From positions 41,583,034 through 41,647,033 of the forward strand of contig OX419762.1 of assembly GCA_948567375.1 (NCBI GenBank): a stretch of 64,000 nucleotides of DNA, written 5' to 3'. This document shows, piece by piece, positions 33,988-46,500 of this stretch. Within the stretch, counting starts at the first letter, position 1, and each line of letters starts with the position of its first letter. The notes under the pieces were generated by a model. The model was given only the letters and a program-made list of their open reading frames with translations, had not been told where the DNA came from and made no database searches. Source of the stretch: Lunularia cruciata (Eukaryota > Streptophyta > Marchantiopsida > Lunulariales > Lunulariaceae). The translations under genes were made by a program, and so were the position numbers.

Positions 33988-34635
33988 TTAAAGGGTGCTA
34001 GCCTTGGATACAAGATCAGTCACAAACACGTTATATCCCAGCGTCATAAATTTGACATTCTCCTCTTCGGTCACACCGTCCCGCGGCGACTGGGCCCCCT
34101 CAAGCTGCACAAAATTCATCCCATCTTGGTCTTCTTTACCTACTGACAGTGTGGCCCTGTAATTGTTCCACCCCAAACTGCTCTTCACCATCTCGTATGT
34201 CAAGGTCATTTTCTCGTGGTCAATGGCTACTAGTTTTTCGTCCGAGAACCAGGACCTCTCGGGGACTTGATTGGCCGTGCAACGCCTGACAGTTCCCTCT
34301 GTATCCCCTGCTCCTTCCCCTTCCAACATGACACATTCAGTGACAAGTGAGCACCAGTCCAGATTGCAGTAGTCTTCTGCAACTTCCCAGAGCTTCTCCG
34401 TAGGCGTACCCGTGATGACTTTGTAAGCTGCTTTCCATTTTACTTCCGTCTTAGTCCCGGCTTGTATCTGATCAGGCTCTGATCTCAGCGCTTTGACTGG
34501 GTCAGTTTCTGACTGCAGCGTCGGTGGTGGTTTAGTTTCTGTCTCGGTTTCGGTGACCACGCTGGCCTTCAATTCCATTCCCCACTTAGCTTCTCGTGTG
34601 CCAATCTTACTGGACTCTACCTCTGATTCTCCCAT
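33988..34635 (-). CDS. Lachrymatory-factor-synthase-like SRPBCC (Bet v 1-fold) protein
   Basis: 215 residues from the ATG at 34635 (CATCATGGG context) to TAA at 33988-33990. The frame stays open upstream to a stop near 34758 but has no earlier ATG. Residues about 65-215 form an SRPBCC/polyketide-cyclase domain: VKWKAAYKVI (first strand), KLWEVAEDYCNLDWC, GTVRRC, then WFSDEKLVAIDHEKMTLTY and SSLGWNNYRATLSV, and a C-terminal helix near VKFMTLGYNVFVTDLV. The pattern EKL-x-AID...LTYE is typical of plant lachrymatory-factor-synthase-like proteins. Members bind small hydrophobic ligands, but the ligand is unknown for most. Residues 1-64 are an acidic, Thr/Glu/Pro-rich extension that is probably disordered. 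No signal peptide or membrane segment is seen. A spliced 5' exon cannot be ruled out. Confidence 0.8.
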   Translation of the reverse strand: MGESEVESSKIGTREAKWGMELKASVVTETETETKPPPTLQSETDPVKALRSEPDQIQAGTKTEVKWKAAYKVITGTPTEKLWEVAEDYCNLDWCSLVTECVMLEGEGAGDTEGTVRRCTANQVPERSWFSDEKLVAIDHEKMTLTYEMVKSSLGWNNYRATLSVGKEDQDGMNFVQLEGAQSPRDGVTEEENVKFMTLGYNVFVTDLVSKASTL

Positions 34636-37363
34636 GATGGGCTCTGAAGTCTTATCTAGTCCAATGGCCAGTTCCTGTCCAGACCTTAAATATGTAAGCA
34701 GACAATTAAGCCCGTGTGGAATGATACCTGAGAACTGCAACCAATTACCGATATCAGACTACAAAGTACTAGTCCAAAGCACCCACACAAATGATCAGTT
34801 CATCAAGGTTGGAGGGATGCGCTAATCTAAGTACGTCGAACTCATGAGCTGCGGGAATTGAGGTTCGAGCGTCAACGTTCATGTAGCAAAGTCTGGTTGT
34901 ATGGATATCAATAGTGTAAAAACCCCTTGCAACTTAACGTTGCAGTAGAAAAGGGTAGCTGACCTTGGCCAGATCTTCAACTTTCCACCTAAATTTGCAC
35001 AAATAACGAACTTCAAGCGCCAGCAGGATTGGGCAACATACCGCTGAACACGCAAGCTCTGCGGGGACATCGATCAAAGCAGTCCTATATATACTCGTGC
35101 TGGCATTTCAGCAGTTCATCAGACTAAGAAACAGTTTTATCACAGTTCACACCGGACACACAAAGCAGTCCTTAATTTCAAAGTCGTTTCTTCGTACGAG
35201 AAGCATTACACTCTCATACCGATCTGCGTAGTGTAGATAGACCACTCAACTGTCCTCTTTCCCACCAATTCCATTCCATTCTTCCTGCATCTTTTAGACT
35301 GGAGCCGAAGCCACGATACACACGAGCTCATAAAACACAGTAGTCTGCATATATGTTCCAGTAGTCTTTTTCAGTGGAACACAGCATCAGCTGGTTTACA
35401 GTTTGCTATCCAACATGTGACGCAAGACACAGTGATAGAAGCATGTCCACCTCGATCTGCATCATCGACTACTTTCCTGATTGAATGGAGTTGCTAGAAG
35501 ATGCCCGAGATACGCGAAAGTTACACTAACCTGCTGCGTTTAGGTAGCCTTCGGTCCGAAATTTTGGACTTTGATGAGCCGAGCCAGAGATGATTACGTG
35601 AGAAGAAATCTGGAGCGAACAAACCCTGACAAGTGACTGCTTAGAGTTTACCTGTTTTAGTGCAGCCCCCTAGATGATCTCGAACAAATCTTACTAGGAT
35701 CTGCATGAGGAAACAGCAGCGAGAGGAATCAAAACCTATATTTACATGAATGATAGCTGCTGTCAGAGGACTTGATCGGGTCTGTCTCTAGTTCCAACCA
35801 GGCACTTTTCCTATCTTTGATCCAAGCTCAAAATCTTCGATGAAGCGGCCCGGCGGCCCTCCCACTTGCAGCCATGAATACAGGAAAACTGCACCAGAAT
35901 TGAATGCATGAGCTAACGAGGACCGTCACCGGGTGTTGCAATAATCGACACCCGAGATTACATTATCGTGCGGCCGGTTTCTACGTCACCATGACAAAGA
36001 AGATCCTGGAAACATGTGCCGGGAGAGATAAAAGGCAAAGAAGTCTGACGTGGTCACGTCGCGGTTCTGTTTGTGACGATTGCACCGCGGATTGCCGTCA
36101 CGATTTCACACAGAAGGTCAGACGGGATTCTAGAGACTCGTACAGAATGAATAGGTTATAATAGCTCTTCGGCCGGGAATTGGTACTGTACTGGACAGAG
36201 AAAGGGACTCTTTTCAACTGGCAGTAATGATCGTTTTCTTTTTAGTTTTGGTGAATGCAGGGCAAGACCCTTCCTTTGCACCTTGACAAAAACTGTTTCG
36301 TGCATGTCCTCAGATACCTTTAAAAGATAAAGATTTTATTTGGTATGAGAGGAGTCAAAAAAATAACTTAATTTGTTCACTAGCCTAAGACAGAAACTTA
36401 AGAAATCCCGAAATGCTGGTTCCATTTTCGTCCTAGATCTATCATTCCAAGAACTACTCTTCATAAACAGAAAAAGATATTGTGGGTTAAAGCTTTTGAC
36501 CTTTACTTCTTCTAAATGTGAACAAAGTGTTTCACTTGTTCGTATACAGTTGTTGTCACCCGTTACTCTTAGCTAGAGACGCTTCCCTCGCATTATTGCA
36601 GCTAGAAGGGTCCAAAACCGACTGGCATGACTGATAGAATCGACAAAGGGAAGCACCATGGCCTTCATAGAACCAGCACCCGGAAGTCTTGTTTTTATGG
36701 TACTTGAGGAAAGTATGAATTTCTAACACATTCTGACATCAAACATAACACTGTATAGACTTATGCTTGGAAGTATCATTCTAGGAAGGATAACCAGAGA
36801 ATAAAGTGCAACTTGAGAATTTATGTCATATGTCAATATAAGAATTTATCGAATAAATGTGTCCTTCGTATTGCAGCAAGCAGGCCAGAAAAACTAAAAT
36901 GTTGGACGCTATATGTAAAATATTTGTTACTCCATTCTATTGAATAATCAAATCAAGGTAAACTACCGTACTGAATAATAAACTAAGTATGGATACACTT
37001 TGAGGTAACGTAATGAAGATTGGATTATCGTACCATAGTTTTCCAAGTTGGTGGAGGACATTCATCTCGTCAAAATCTCCTCTCATCAAAAGTTTCCTTG
37101 GTTTTAAAAAGGCTGAAAGGACTACACATTACTTCAACTAAACATGATGGGATTTGATGACCACCTTGCAAATAAATTGCTGGTTTATGCCTGTGGGAAT
37201 ATTATATCTCCAACGAATGAGAACTTGTAGACACGGAGCTTCCACATTCCTTAGTTCCAGAAATCTTATTTAACTTCCAGTTGCTGTAACCACGTGTTCT
37301 CTACCATGTCGAACTTCTGCTTTGGTCAACTACATCCATACGTACATTTGTACTTGTACTCTA
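34636..37363. other. Upstream region of the SRPBCC gene, no further gene recognised
   Basis: The GC content is the highest in the window. It should hold the 5' UTR, promoter and perhaps a leader intron of the minus-strand gene. An 85-codon plus-strand frame at 35904-36161 is Arg-rich, with no known domain. Beyond about 36.2 kb the DNA becomes AT-rich. Confidence 0.45.
35086..35093 (-). promoter_or_regulatory. Candidate TATA box of the SRPBCC gene
   Basis: On the minus strand the sequence reads GAGTATATATAGG. It lies about 450 bases upstream of the ATG at 34635, which would give a long 5' UTR or allow a leader intron. Acceptor-like TTGCAG (near 34736) and GGACAG (near 34680) occur between. 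Supported only by motif and position. Confidence 0.4.
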
Positions 37364-37454
37364 TATCTTATAACTATGCCTTATGTTTTATCCTTGTACA
37401 ACATGATGGGTCTTCTCATCCTTCTTGTTATTCTACGCGGTCCCCTTTTCTCGT
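37364..37454 (+). mobile_element. SINE-like repeat, copy 13, 5'-truncated
   Basis: Sense strand reads CCTTGTACAACATGATGGG, TCTTCTCATCCTTCTTG, then TTATTCTACGCGGTCCCC and a T-rich end. Flanked by CTTGTACTCTA at 37353-37363 and 37455-37465 (perfect 11 bp). Confidence 0.8.
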
Positions 37455-37465
37455 CTTGTACTCTA

Positions 37466-40400
37466 CCACATTGTCCGGAAAGTCAAGAGTATCGGGGTTG
37501 GTTGTAACGGGCTACTTTTTACTTGAGTGAGGCTGGGAAATATACCTGGCTGGGTGAAAGTTCTGGATTTTGTGTTGCTGTGAGTCTTTCCCTTCGTATT
37601 ATATTAGATGCATTTTTCTTCAGCGTTTGTTACGGGTTCTACTATGGGACGGATGTTTTATATATATGTTTCGCTTGAGATGAAATAACATTATGTACAT
37701 CATATGTCCTTCTGAGATAAGGACAAAGGTATTATGTTTGAGAGGACAGACATGTGCACGTACTTCTCTGAGATTGTTCTAGGTGGAATAAGATATTCAA
37801 GAATCTTTTGCAATTCATTTTTATGTGAATTGATGGTCAAGGGAAATACATCTATTTTCATAACTTTATCCGCTTATGAAAATGTTTCTATGGTATATCA
37901 ATTTCGCCAAGATGTGTTCTACATGTCTAACGAGATAGTTTCTTTTAACAAGTATGTTAATGCAACACTCTTAAAAAGATTAGGATTATTTCATAGAGTT
38001 TTCAGAATGTAATTTCTTTTTGGGGAGAAATGAAATATCTTCTTATGTTTGATAGAGTTATATTTACTTTTCTCTCATTCTCTCTTCACATTGTCTCATC
38101 CACGATTGATTGACGGTTAAATCTATCTTTAGTATATGATAGTCAAAGCCTTTCTATCATAGAATAGTGAGAATATATCACATGCTATCTCGGTTTATCA
38201 ACTATTTTAAAGTAATCGGGGTAGATATTTCCACACATATCTTTTGCGATCAGAATTTTAAAATTTCAGAGTACTTTAGATCCAATAATGATGCGGATCG
38301 TTACCTCTTGCTTCAACTATACGCCTCTAAGTTCCCTTGAAGTAGGGTTGTTGGATTTCATTTATTTCACTGTTATAGGAGTAACTTTAAGGATTCGGTC
38401 ATCCACTGCAAAAGCATAATAAAGCAAGATATTGAAGGGAACAAAACCTTTTGTTGGTCTTTCGTTGAGGTTTGAAGTATGCCTCCCTTTTATCTATTTC
38501 GGCTAACCTAGAAGCTTCTTCCGTATCTCATATACTTCATTTATCTCTTGGATAGCGAAATCTACGTAATGGAAACTGAACAGAAATGCTTTATCGGATG
38601 AGACCTTGGGTGAAAGATTTATGAGTAGAAAGAGTACTAAGCGGAATGATGTGACATTGTGATCTAAGGAATAAAATAATTGTGATCCAATTTTACATGA
38701 TATCATGGCCAAAGGACTTCTTTCATTCACTACACTGTCAATGGGTTTCTGTGCATTTTCCCTCCGTAGAATGCAATCCATGAAGCTTACAAGTAGAAAA
38801 TCTTTCCTTGAAAATGCATTCCAATTTAGATGATATAAAATTATTATTATTGTGAGTGAGGTTTGTATGTGTCTTACACCAAAGCTACATCGTCTAAGAC
38901 TGAAGTAGACTATGAGAAGGCTCTCCTAAACAAAGACGAGAGACTATTCTTGCCAAAATTTTAATTCATAATGATGTAGTTGAGTAACTTAGCATGGGAT
39001 ACGACTGATCTTAGATAGATATTATTATTTTACTTGGTAACCTCATTTATAAAAATTAAATTTGTTTGCATAAAAAAAATAAAAATTTAGAGGGGTTATC
39101 AAATATTAGCTAAATATTATTTTGTATAATTAGATATTTTCTTTGTTTTAAATTACCTTTGATTTTGATTTCAGTATCTCAGGGCTAATAATGCTAAAAA
39201 ATCAACTGAAATTTTGATTATAATTATTTTATTTAAATCTTCTAATGTATATATTTTATGATTGATTGTAGATCCTATAATAGATTATAAAAAAAATTAA
39301 TAATAAATTTAAATGATAATGAATTATGTTCAATTTTATTTACTCAAATTAATGAAAATTAATTCTGATTAATAAAATTTTATTTTACAACATATAAATG
39401 TAGGTCATAAGGTACCAAATTAAAGGAAACATAAAGCACTTAGGTCTCATGTTTCTTTTTCTTCTTCCTTTAGGACTTGATTATGATTCATTTTTCACTT
39501 TATGTTGATTAAAACTATACTTTTTTTCCTTGATTCTGAAAATAATGATGCTTTGTTTCACAATGTACCATCGAAGATTAATCCAACGTAAGTTATATGA
39601 TAGAATAATTTTTAAAAAAATTATCACACCTAAGAAACCATAATTGATTTTCCAAGAGTAATGTTCAAGATGGAGATTTACAAGTTTCGTTTTATATTTC
39701 AACAGCATAGTATAGACGAATTCATGCGAAATCTATATCTTATTATATGTGGTAGTTTATAAGATATATAACTTCATCACTCATATGAGAGTTTTCTCTT
39801 GAATTTTAAATGCATTGTGTCGTCAGCCAAGATTCAAGAAAGTAGTTTACCATCTTTGCATCTGAAACATACATCTGAAAGTAGCCGTATAGGGTTTCGC
39901 GGCGCTTTATGTTCCGCTGACAAATAGTTCTAATTTCTTCTTGATCATATCAGATCAGATCATATCATTTCTATTTGATCATATCTTTAAGAATGAAGAA
40001 AAGAAGGAAAAATGTGCTTTATGTCTGCGTGATGACTTTGTCTTAATAGTTGTTTTGTACTGATAGCTCGTTTCCCTTGCCTTACCTTTAATTGGAGTTT
40101 TGGCAAAAGAGAAATTCTTTGATAGTTTAGAATGTCCACTGTGTAAAAGAAATACAAATTTTGAATAATATTTTTGTAGAATAAGTGGTTTCCGTCCCTA
40201 GACTTTAATAAAAATAGCTTTAATTAGATTTTCGGTAAAGAGAAATTCTGTGATATATTAGGACATCCACTGTGTAGCAAAAATTACAAATTTCTAAATA
40301 TTACCAAAGGAGAAATACATTTTTTTAATTCTCGGGTGTCCCCCCACCTCCTTGATGTGCTTCTCGCAATTTCTATTAATAAACATTTTCCTTCAATTAA

Positions 40401-40984
40401 TTCAGTATGAGGAGCTATATAAGTGTTGTGTTGCTAGAAGAAGTTAGATGACGAACCTCCAGTAACATCACTAGCTTAGCTTAGGCATGCTGGTTCGCGG
40501 TTACTACTTTTACGATAAAAAAGAATTTGCTTTTCTTTAGTGGGTGTATTTGCTAATAAAGATTTTGATTCCTTTGTGAAATGTGTAGGATTGAGTGTAA
40601 GAAAGTTGTTTTGTAATGGTGTAACTTTGTAAGAAATATTAGTTTCACTCAAATTAGTTGTATGGGTGGTTAGGGTAAGTCCTTTGTGATCGGTTTGATT
40701 CAGAAACAGTTTCATGATTCAGAGTTGACTAGGGCTTTTCCTATAGAGATGAAGATGTTATCTTGGTTAGATTTGGGTGGGTAGAGCATACTTAAAAAAT
40801 GATTTGAATGATTTTAAATCTGTGAATGTTTTTAGGTTTTCAGGGAATTTTCAAGGAATGTTTTCAGGGAATTTTATTTCAACTTTCAACATTCCTTTAA
40901 ATATCCTTGTCTCTTATCTAGAACGCTCAATGATCTTTTATTTACTTATAAGCGGTGAAACTAAATGTCCTGGCTTTAAACGGC
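37466..40984. other. AT-rich, no gene recognised
   Basis: Several frames of 75-92 codons (37734-38012, 38503-38781, 39481-39708), all without a domain. GC drops sharply beyond 39 kb. Confidence 0.45.
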
Positions 40985-41085
40985 AGAAAGATGACTGCGA
41001 AAAAAACACAAAGGATGGGAAGACCTCCATTAAGCCATACAAGGATGAGAGAAAAGAGGTAGAATGGGGCTAACCCCGAGGTTTT
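40985..41085 (-). mobile_element. SINE-like repeat, copy 14
   Basis: Plus strand reads GATGACTGCGAAAAAAAC, CAAAGGATGGGAAGACCTCC, TTAAGCCATACAAGGATGAG and GGTAGAATGGGGCTAACCCC. The first hairpin is shortened by base loss. No clear target duplication. Confidence 0.65.
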
Positions 41086-43610
41086 AATATATCTTTTGCT
41101 TTTAAGTAGATATATATTATGTTATGAACAATATTTTCTGGTCAATATCAAAATAATATATTATTTAATCATGATTATCAACCCTCAAAAGAGATATATA
41201 TTACTCATATTGCAGTATTTATGTTTCTAGTTTAAGCTTGTTGAACTATATATGCAATACTTTCTAGCTTACTCTTATATAAAACATAAAATAACTAAAT
41301 AATCAATGGTTTCATTTACTTATTCTATGGAAAATCATATGTGATTTTATTATACTAATATTATATTATTTTTATGAAATTAATAATATTTAAATGATAT
41401 ATAAAAGCATAATTTAATTTTATCTATTCTATATAATATAAATAGCTAAATAGTAAAATAAATATTATAATCTTTCTAATAAATTATTAAATATAAACTC
41501 ATTTATCGATATTTGAATATTCAAGTCTTCACAAATCATTTGAACATCTGGGATTTTGATGTGTATTTTAGTGAAAAAAAAATTGAATAATACTCAAAAG
41601 AATACGCTAGCATGAGAAAAAAGATGAATTGGTACTAAGTTAAATTTATTATTTTACTAATATCCAAGCTTAAACTATGAATTTTATGGTAAGAGTTTGC
41701 ATTTAGTTATAAAATAGAACTAATAATGCTGAATAAGCAAGAAATATTGCAAGGCTAGCTATATAAGTCACAACATACCAATGTATTTAACTAGAGGGAT
41801 CAGTAATATATTGGCTTGCGTGATGCTATAGCTGGTCTTATATTGATCTAACGTTGTTCAATATTAATATGACATAGAAAATTAACCTATCAATGTTAAA
41901 CATAATCATCATTGTATAACACATAAAGTAGACCGAGTAAGAACTTAATACACTGTACTCTAAATGGAAATGAGGGTTTAATGTAATTCTTTTTTATGTA
42001 TTTGATATGGCTATATGTTTAGTTTTCTGCAGTTAGTTACTGACTTCTTAACCAAGTTATTAGTCACTACTAAATTTCTCTAGCACTTTATACCAAAATC
42101 TAATGGAGTGTCCTGTAATACTTTATTACCTCACTAAGTATTTTTATATTTCTACACACATTCTGAATATTTCCGTAAGAAATTCTTAGATGCCTTAGTA
42201 GTATCATTTAGAAATTTTCATTCAGATAATTTACATGATAAAAATTCAGAAGATTACAGTAACTTTTGTAGTAATTAAGTTGCAATAAAAATATCCTATC
42301 ATCAATAGATTATACAAACAAGATTAAGAATTAAAATACATATCCATGATTAAGACATAATATATAGTTATATAAAAAATAGATTTTATAAAATAAAAAA
42401 TAATCATTTCCTCATTAATATTTATTGATTTAATATTTATTTATTAATTTTTAAATTACTTAGATAATTCTAAGATTTCCTAAAACTGTAAATAACATAC
42501 TATTTACTTTTGGTGCTTTTTATCTTCATAATATAGGATGTATTAGTTAGTGGTGGGAAATAAAGAGAAGAAGTTTGACTTTTAATTGAAGGAAAAATGG
42601 TAGCTTGGATTCTTTAGTGAAAGAGATCAAATAAAAATGAAAGTAAATTAATGTATAAGATTAAATCAAAGTGTATATTTGCAATCACCCCATACAACTC
42701 AACAGGAAAAGAAAGATATTGAAATTTTAAATTTAATAATTATCATTTTAAATGTAGATTGCTTTACAAGGTAGATAACTATTCCAATCTAAAATCCAAA
42801 ATAGAAAAAGATTGAATAAGGTCATTCAAGCTAATCTTGTAATTTAGAGAAATTGATTGAAGATACATTTCTAACATCATATATGTGTATTTATTATTCA
42901 ACACTTGTACTATTTAGATTGTATTTTACTCTCAAGTAGGTATAAGTAGTCAATCTTTTTAAAATTAGATAATTTGGAGTAAAAATTTAGGGATTGGATT
43001 TTTTTTCTCTAATGATAGGCTGTTTCTTAAAATAAAAATCTTCCCATAAGAAGATTAATTAAGTTGATCTTATTAGAATATATTTACTTCCAAGGAAACT
43101 TTCTCTATTGTTGAATTAAATTGAGTGTTTAATTTTGTGATATGTATTATAATATTGTAATAAATTTGATATTTATTTCAATTTATGAAATAAATTTGAA
43201 ATCTATTCTTCTAGGATAATATAAATTATACATATCAAGTAAAAGTGCAAATGAGGAGGTTGGAAGATAAATAGAAAATGATTTTGATAGTAAGTAGCTA
43301 TGCAAAAAAGTAGTCTCCTTTTTTAGTTTACATTAAAAAAGAAAGATAAAAAATTCATTTAGATTATCTCAAATATGATATGATCATGAATCAAGATATA
43401 ATGATGTATCAATATTATGGTAAGATCATAATTCTAGCATTGATGACATTGATGACAACATACAAATTACTCGTGGTTTTTACTCCTTACAAATTTATTG
43501 ATAAGATCAATTTATGGATCTCTACTTAAAAATATTACTTATCAATTAAGTTTGAAATCCACTAAAGGTAGTTCTTATACTTATTTGTGATTTTCTGTGT
43601 GATTTATTGC

Positions 43611-43612
<2 letters not shown>
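41086..43612. other. Very AT-rich, no gene recognised
   Basis: Nearly no GC-rich patch, no open frame of note and no motif. Confidence 0.55.
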
Positions 43613-43697
<85 letters not shown>

Positions 43698-43709
43698 CTC
43701 TCTCTCTCT
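43613..43709. repeat. Compound microsatellite (TA)n(TC)n
   Basis: About 55 bases of TA repeats, then TC repeats broken by TATC units to 43709. Likely variable in length between individuals. Confidence 0.95.
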
Positions 43710-44526
43710 TAAAATATTAAAATTTGTTGTCCATACTTGTCTTTTTAACTTATTGCTCTCAACTACTAAGTTCTAAATTTATTAGTGATTAGTTCCTGAA
43801 TATTCTTCCATAATCTTCCTCTTTTAATCATAAAATAATATATGAATCTTGGATATTTTTAATCAACTATGTAAAGAAGTTAGTATGATAATATTTTCAG
43901 AAATTAAACTATATCTATGATAATATATATTAACACAAAATAAAATAACATTTTAACATCTAGACTTATAATGATTTACGCATTTATTATAAATTTATTC
44001 TGGAACTTAAATTTGAATGAGATATCAAATTAAGTCTCATACAACATTTCTTAAATTTTGATAAAAGGATAAAATGTATATTTATAATTTCAAATCTTAT
44101 TTTCTAGGATTTTATCTTCTATGGAATATAGTTATAAATTTACAGTGTCATATAAGGAGTTTACTTAAATGAAGATAAAGTTTTTATGAAACTTTAACTC
44201 TACATCCAACTTATTATCTCTATTTCAAACTATGACAAATATATAAAACTATTGGAATCTCCACTTCTTTTCAAGAAAAATTAATAATCAACAAAACCTT
44301 GTTTCTTTCTCTATAAAGGTCATGCTAAAATTTAATTTTGCTATAAATATAATATATAGATATTAATAGTAATAAATTATATCAAAAATAAAAATCTTAA
44401 TAAAAATAAATTTTATAAATTTTATTTAATAAAATACAATTTTATGATGATCACTCGTTGAAAAGGAAGAGATATACATTAAGTGTGAGACTACTAGATC
44501 TGTAAAATCTTTAAAGGGGCTTAAAC
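43710..44526. other. Very AT-rich, no gene recognised
   Basis: No reading frame or motif seen. Confidence 0.5.
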
Positions 44527-44580
44527 ATGTGACCTTGATGGGGTCTTCCCATCCTTCATTTTTCTATGCAGGTTCCCTTG
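44527..44580 (+). mobile_element. SINE-like repeat, copy 15, short 3' fragment
   Basis: CCTTGATGGGGTCTTCCCAT, CCTTCATTTTTCTATGCAGG and TTCCC match the last ~55 bp of the family. ACGCGG has become ATGCAGG, again a CpG-decay pattern. Target duplication not clear. Confidence 0.7.
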
Positions 44581-46500
44581 GAGTTCTATTGACTATTGAC
44601 CTTATAACCTATTGTCCAAGTCTAGAATATCATTTAAGTTAGAGTCAATAGGTCTACTAATTCCAAAAATTATAGCCTTGATAAAATTGACAAAGACTCA
44701 AAAATTCTTTATTAGCTCTAAAGTAACCCTAACAAGCCTTGCTCAAGCTCTATTAGAAGTTAGGGAAACTAACGAAAGCAAAGTTTAGGTTACTTGTGTG
44801 ATAGTTAAACCGTTATTTAATTGTATCAATATTAAAAATCATGAAATATAATTCAACGAAGTGTTTGTAATACCACATTTATGCAAATATCTTTTCATTG
44901 CTTTTATAAGCTTTAATACTTTCAAGAGTCTACTAATGCTACTATCTCTCTACACTTGACCTTCTTGATAAATTTTATTTTTTTGCTTTAAATGGATAAG
45001 CTTATCTTGAAATATATTCTTAATCTAATGCATTATTTTCTCTTTGCTCCCTATAATTTTGAAAATAATATTAATGAAGAATTAGATTTTACTAATTTTA
45101 CCTATTTAATGGTGGAAATATCTTCTTGAAACGTATGATATAATTGGGGAAAAAAGTTTGATTGTGTCATCACTTATGCACTATACAAAAATAAAATGAG
45201 TCTATATCTTGATGCTCTTTGGAATTAAACCATTATGAGCCAATGAATAATTATAAATAGGATATTTTTCTAAAGAGGTCTTTATTACTATTTAACTGTT
45301 GGTTAACATTATTTTTATTATTATATTACCAAATTTCAAAGTAAGTTGATTAGGAGTAGTGTCATGCTCACACAAATAATTTAGTTGGTTGTATGGGTTT
45401 CATTCCACCATAATAATATTTCAGATTGGAACAATTATATACTTTACTATATTTTGATTGATGATGTATGGTTCATTTTTCCATAAAGGGTAAAATATCA
45501 GTAAAAGGCTAATATAGGTTAATTTGATATATTATTTTATTTAAGAGGAAAACTGAATATTAAAGTACAAAAGTGTATATACCTATTAAAGATATAGTTT
45601 CTATCTCAAACTATATATATCTTGACTGTATTTAAGATACTACAAACCTATTTTATAATAGAAGTCACTTTTAAATAGAAGTAATAAAAGACCAGTATAC
45701 AAGTCCTCGAGTGTAAATATAAACTGAAATTTGATAACAAAACTTAATTATATTGCTAGGATTAAATTGAACACTAGGTGCATACAATCTTTGTAGGTTA
45801 TAGGATAAGCTTTGAGTTTGTAGATGTAACTCATAAATTGGAATAGTTTTCGAGATCTTATACATACTTTAGAAAATACATTACTTTCATAAAAACGACA
45901 ACTCACTTGTATAATAGAAGGCTTATTTGCATGGGAGAAACTTTTGTTTTATTTTATATGTTTTGGAATCTGAATTAGCTAATTTATAAATTAGAATATT
46001 CAATTATAAACCTTTATCTTTAAGGATAGTTCTTTTCAAGACAATCTAAATCTTAATAATATATCTGGTTTTCCTCAATGTTAATATAAGCCCAAGGCTA
46101 TCCAATATGATATTATACCTTAGATGAACACCTTAGATGAACACGTTAAGATAAGTTGATAAACTCTATATTACCATTTAATGTTTATGAACTTAGATGA
46201 CTGAAAGACAAACTTAAACTGTCTTCAACATATATTAATATAAAATGTTAATATGTGAGGTCTATTTAATATCAAATAGAAGTGATTACAGATCAAAGAT
46301 GAAAGAATAATAAAAAGATGTATCTTATATGAGAATATATTCTCTATAAGTGAATATAATAAAGATAAAATAATATTCTACAAATATAATACTAATGGTC
46401 TAAGACAAAACAAAGGTACAATAAATAGTTGTGATGAACTACCAAAAACTGTTAGTACATTGTTTTTCTATTTTCATGGATTAGTTCAAGGTTAAGAAGG
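44581..46500. other. Very AT-rich, no gene recognised
   Basis: No domain on either strand. Confidence 0.5.

Noticed and set aside
35904-36161. 85-codon Arg-rich plus-strand frame
   Set aside because: Lies in the upstream region of the SRPBCC gene, has no domain and looks like a result of local GC content.
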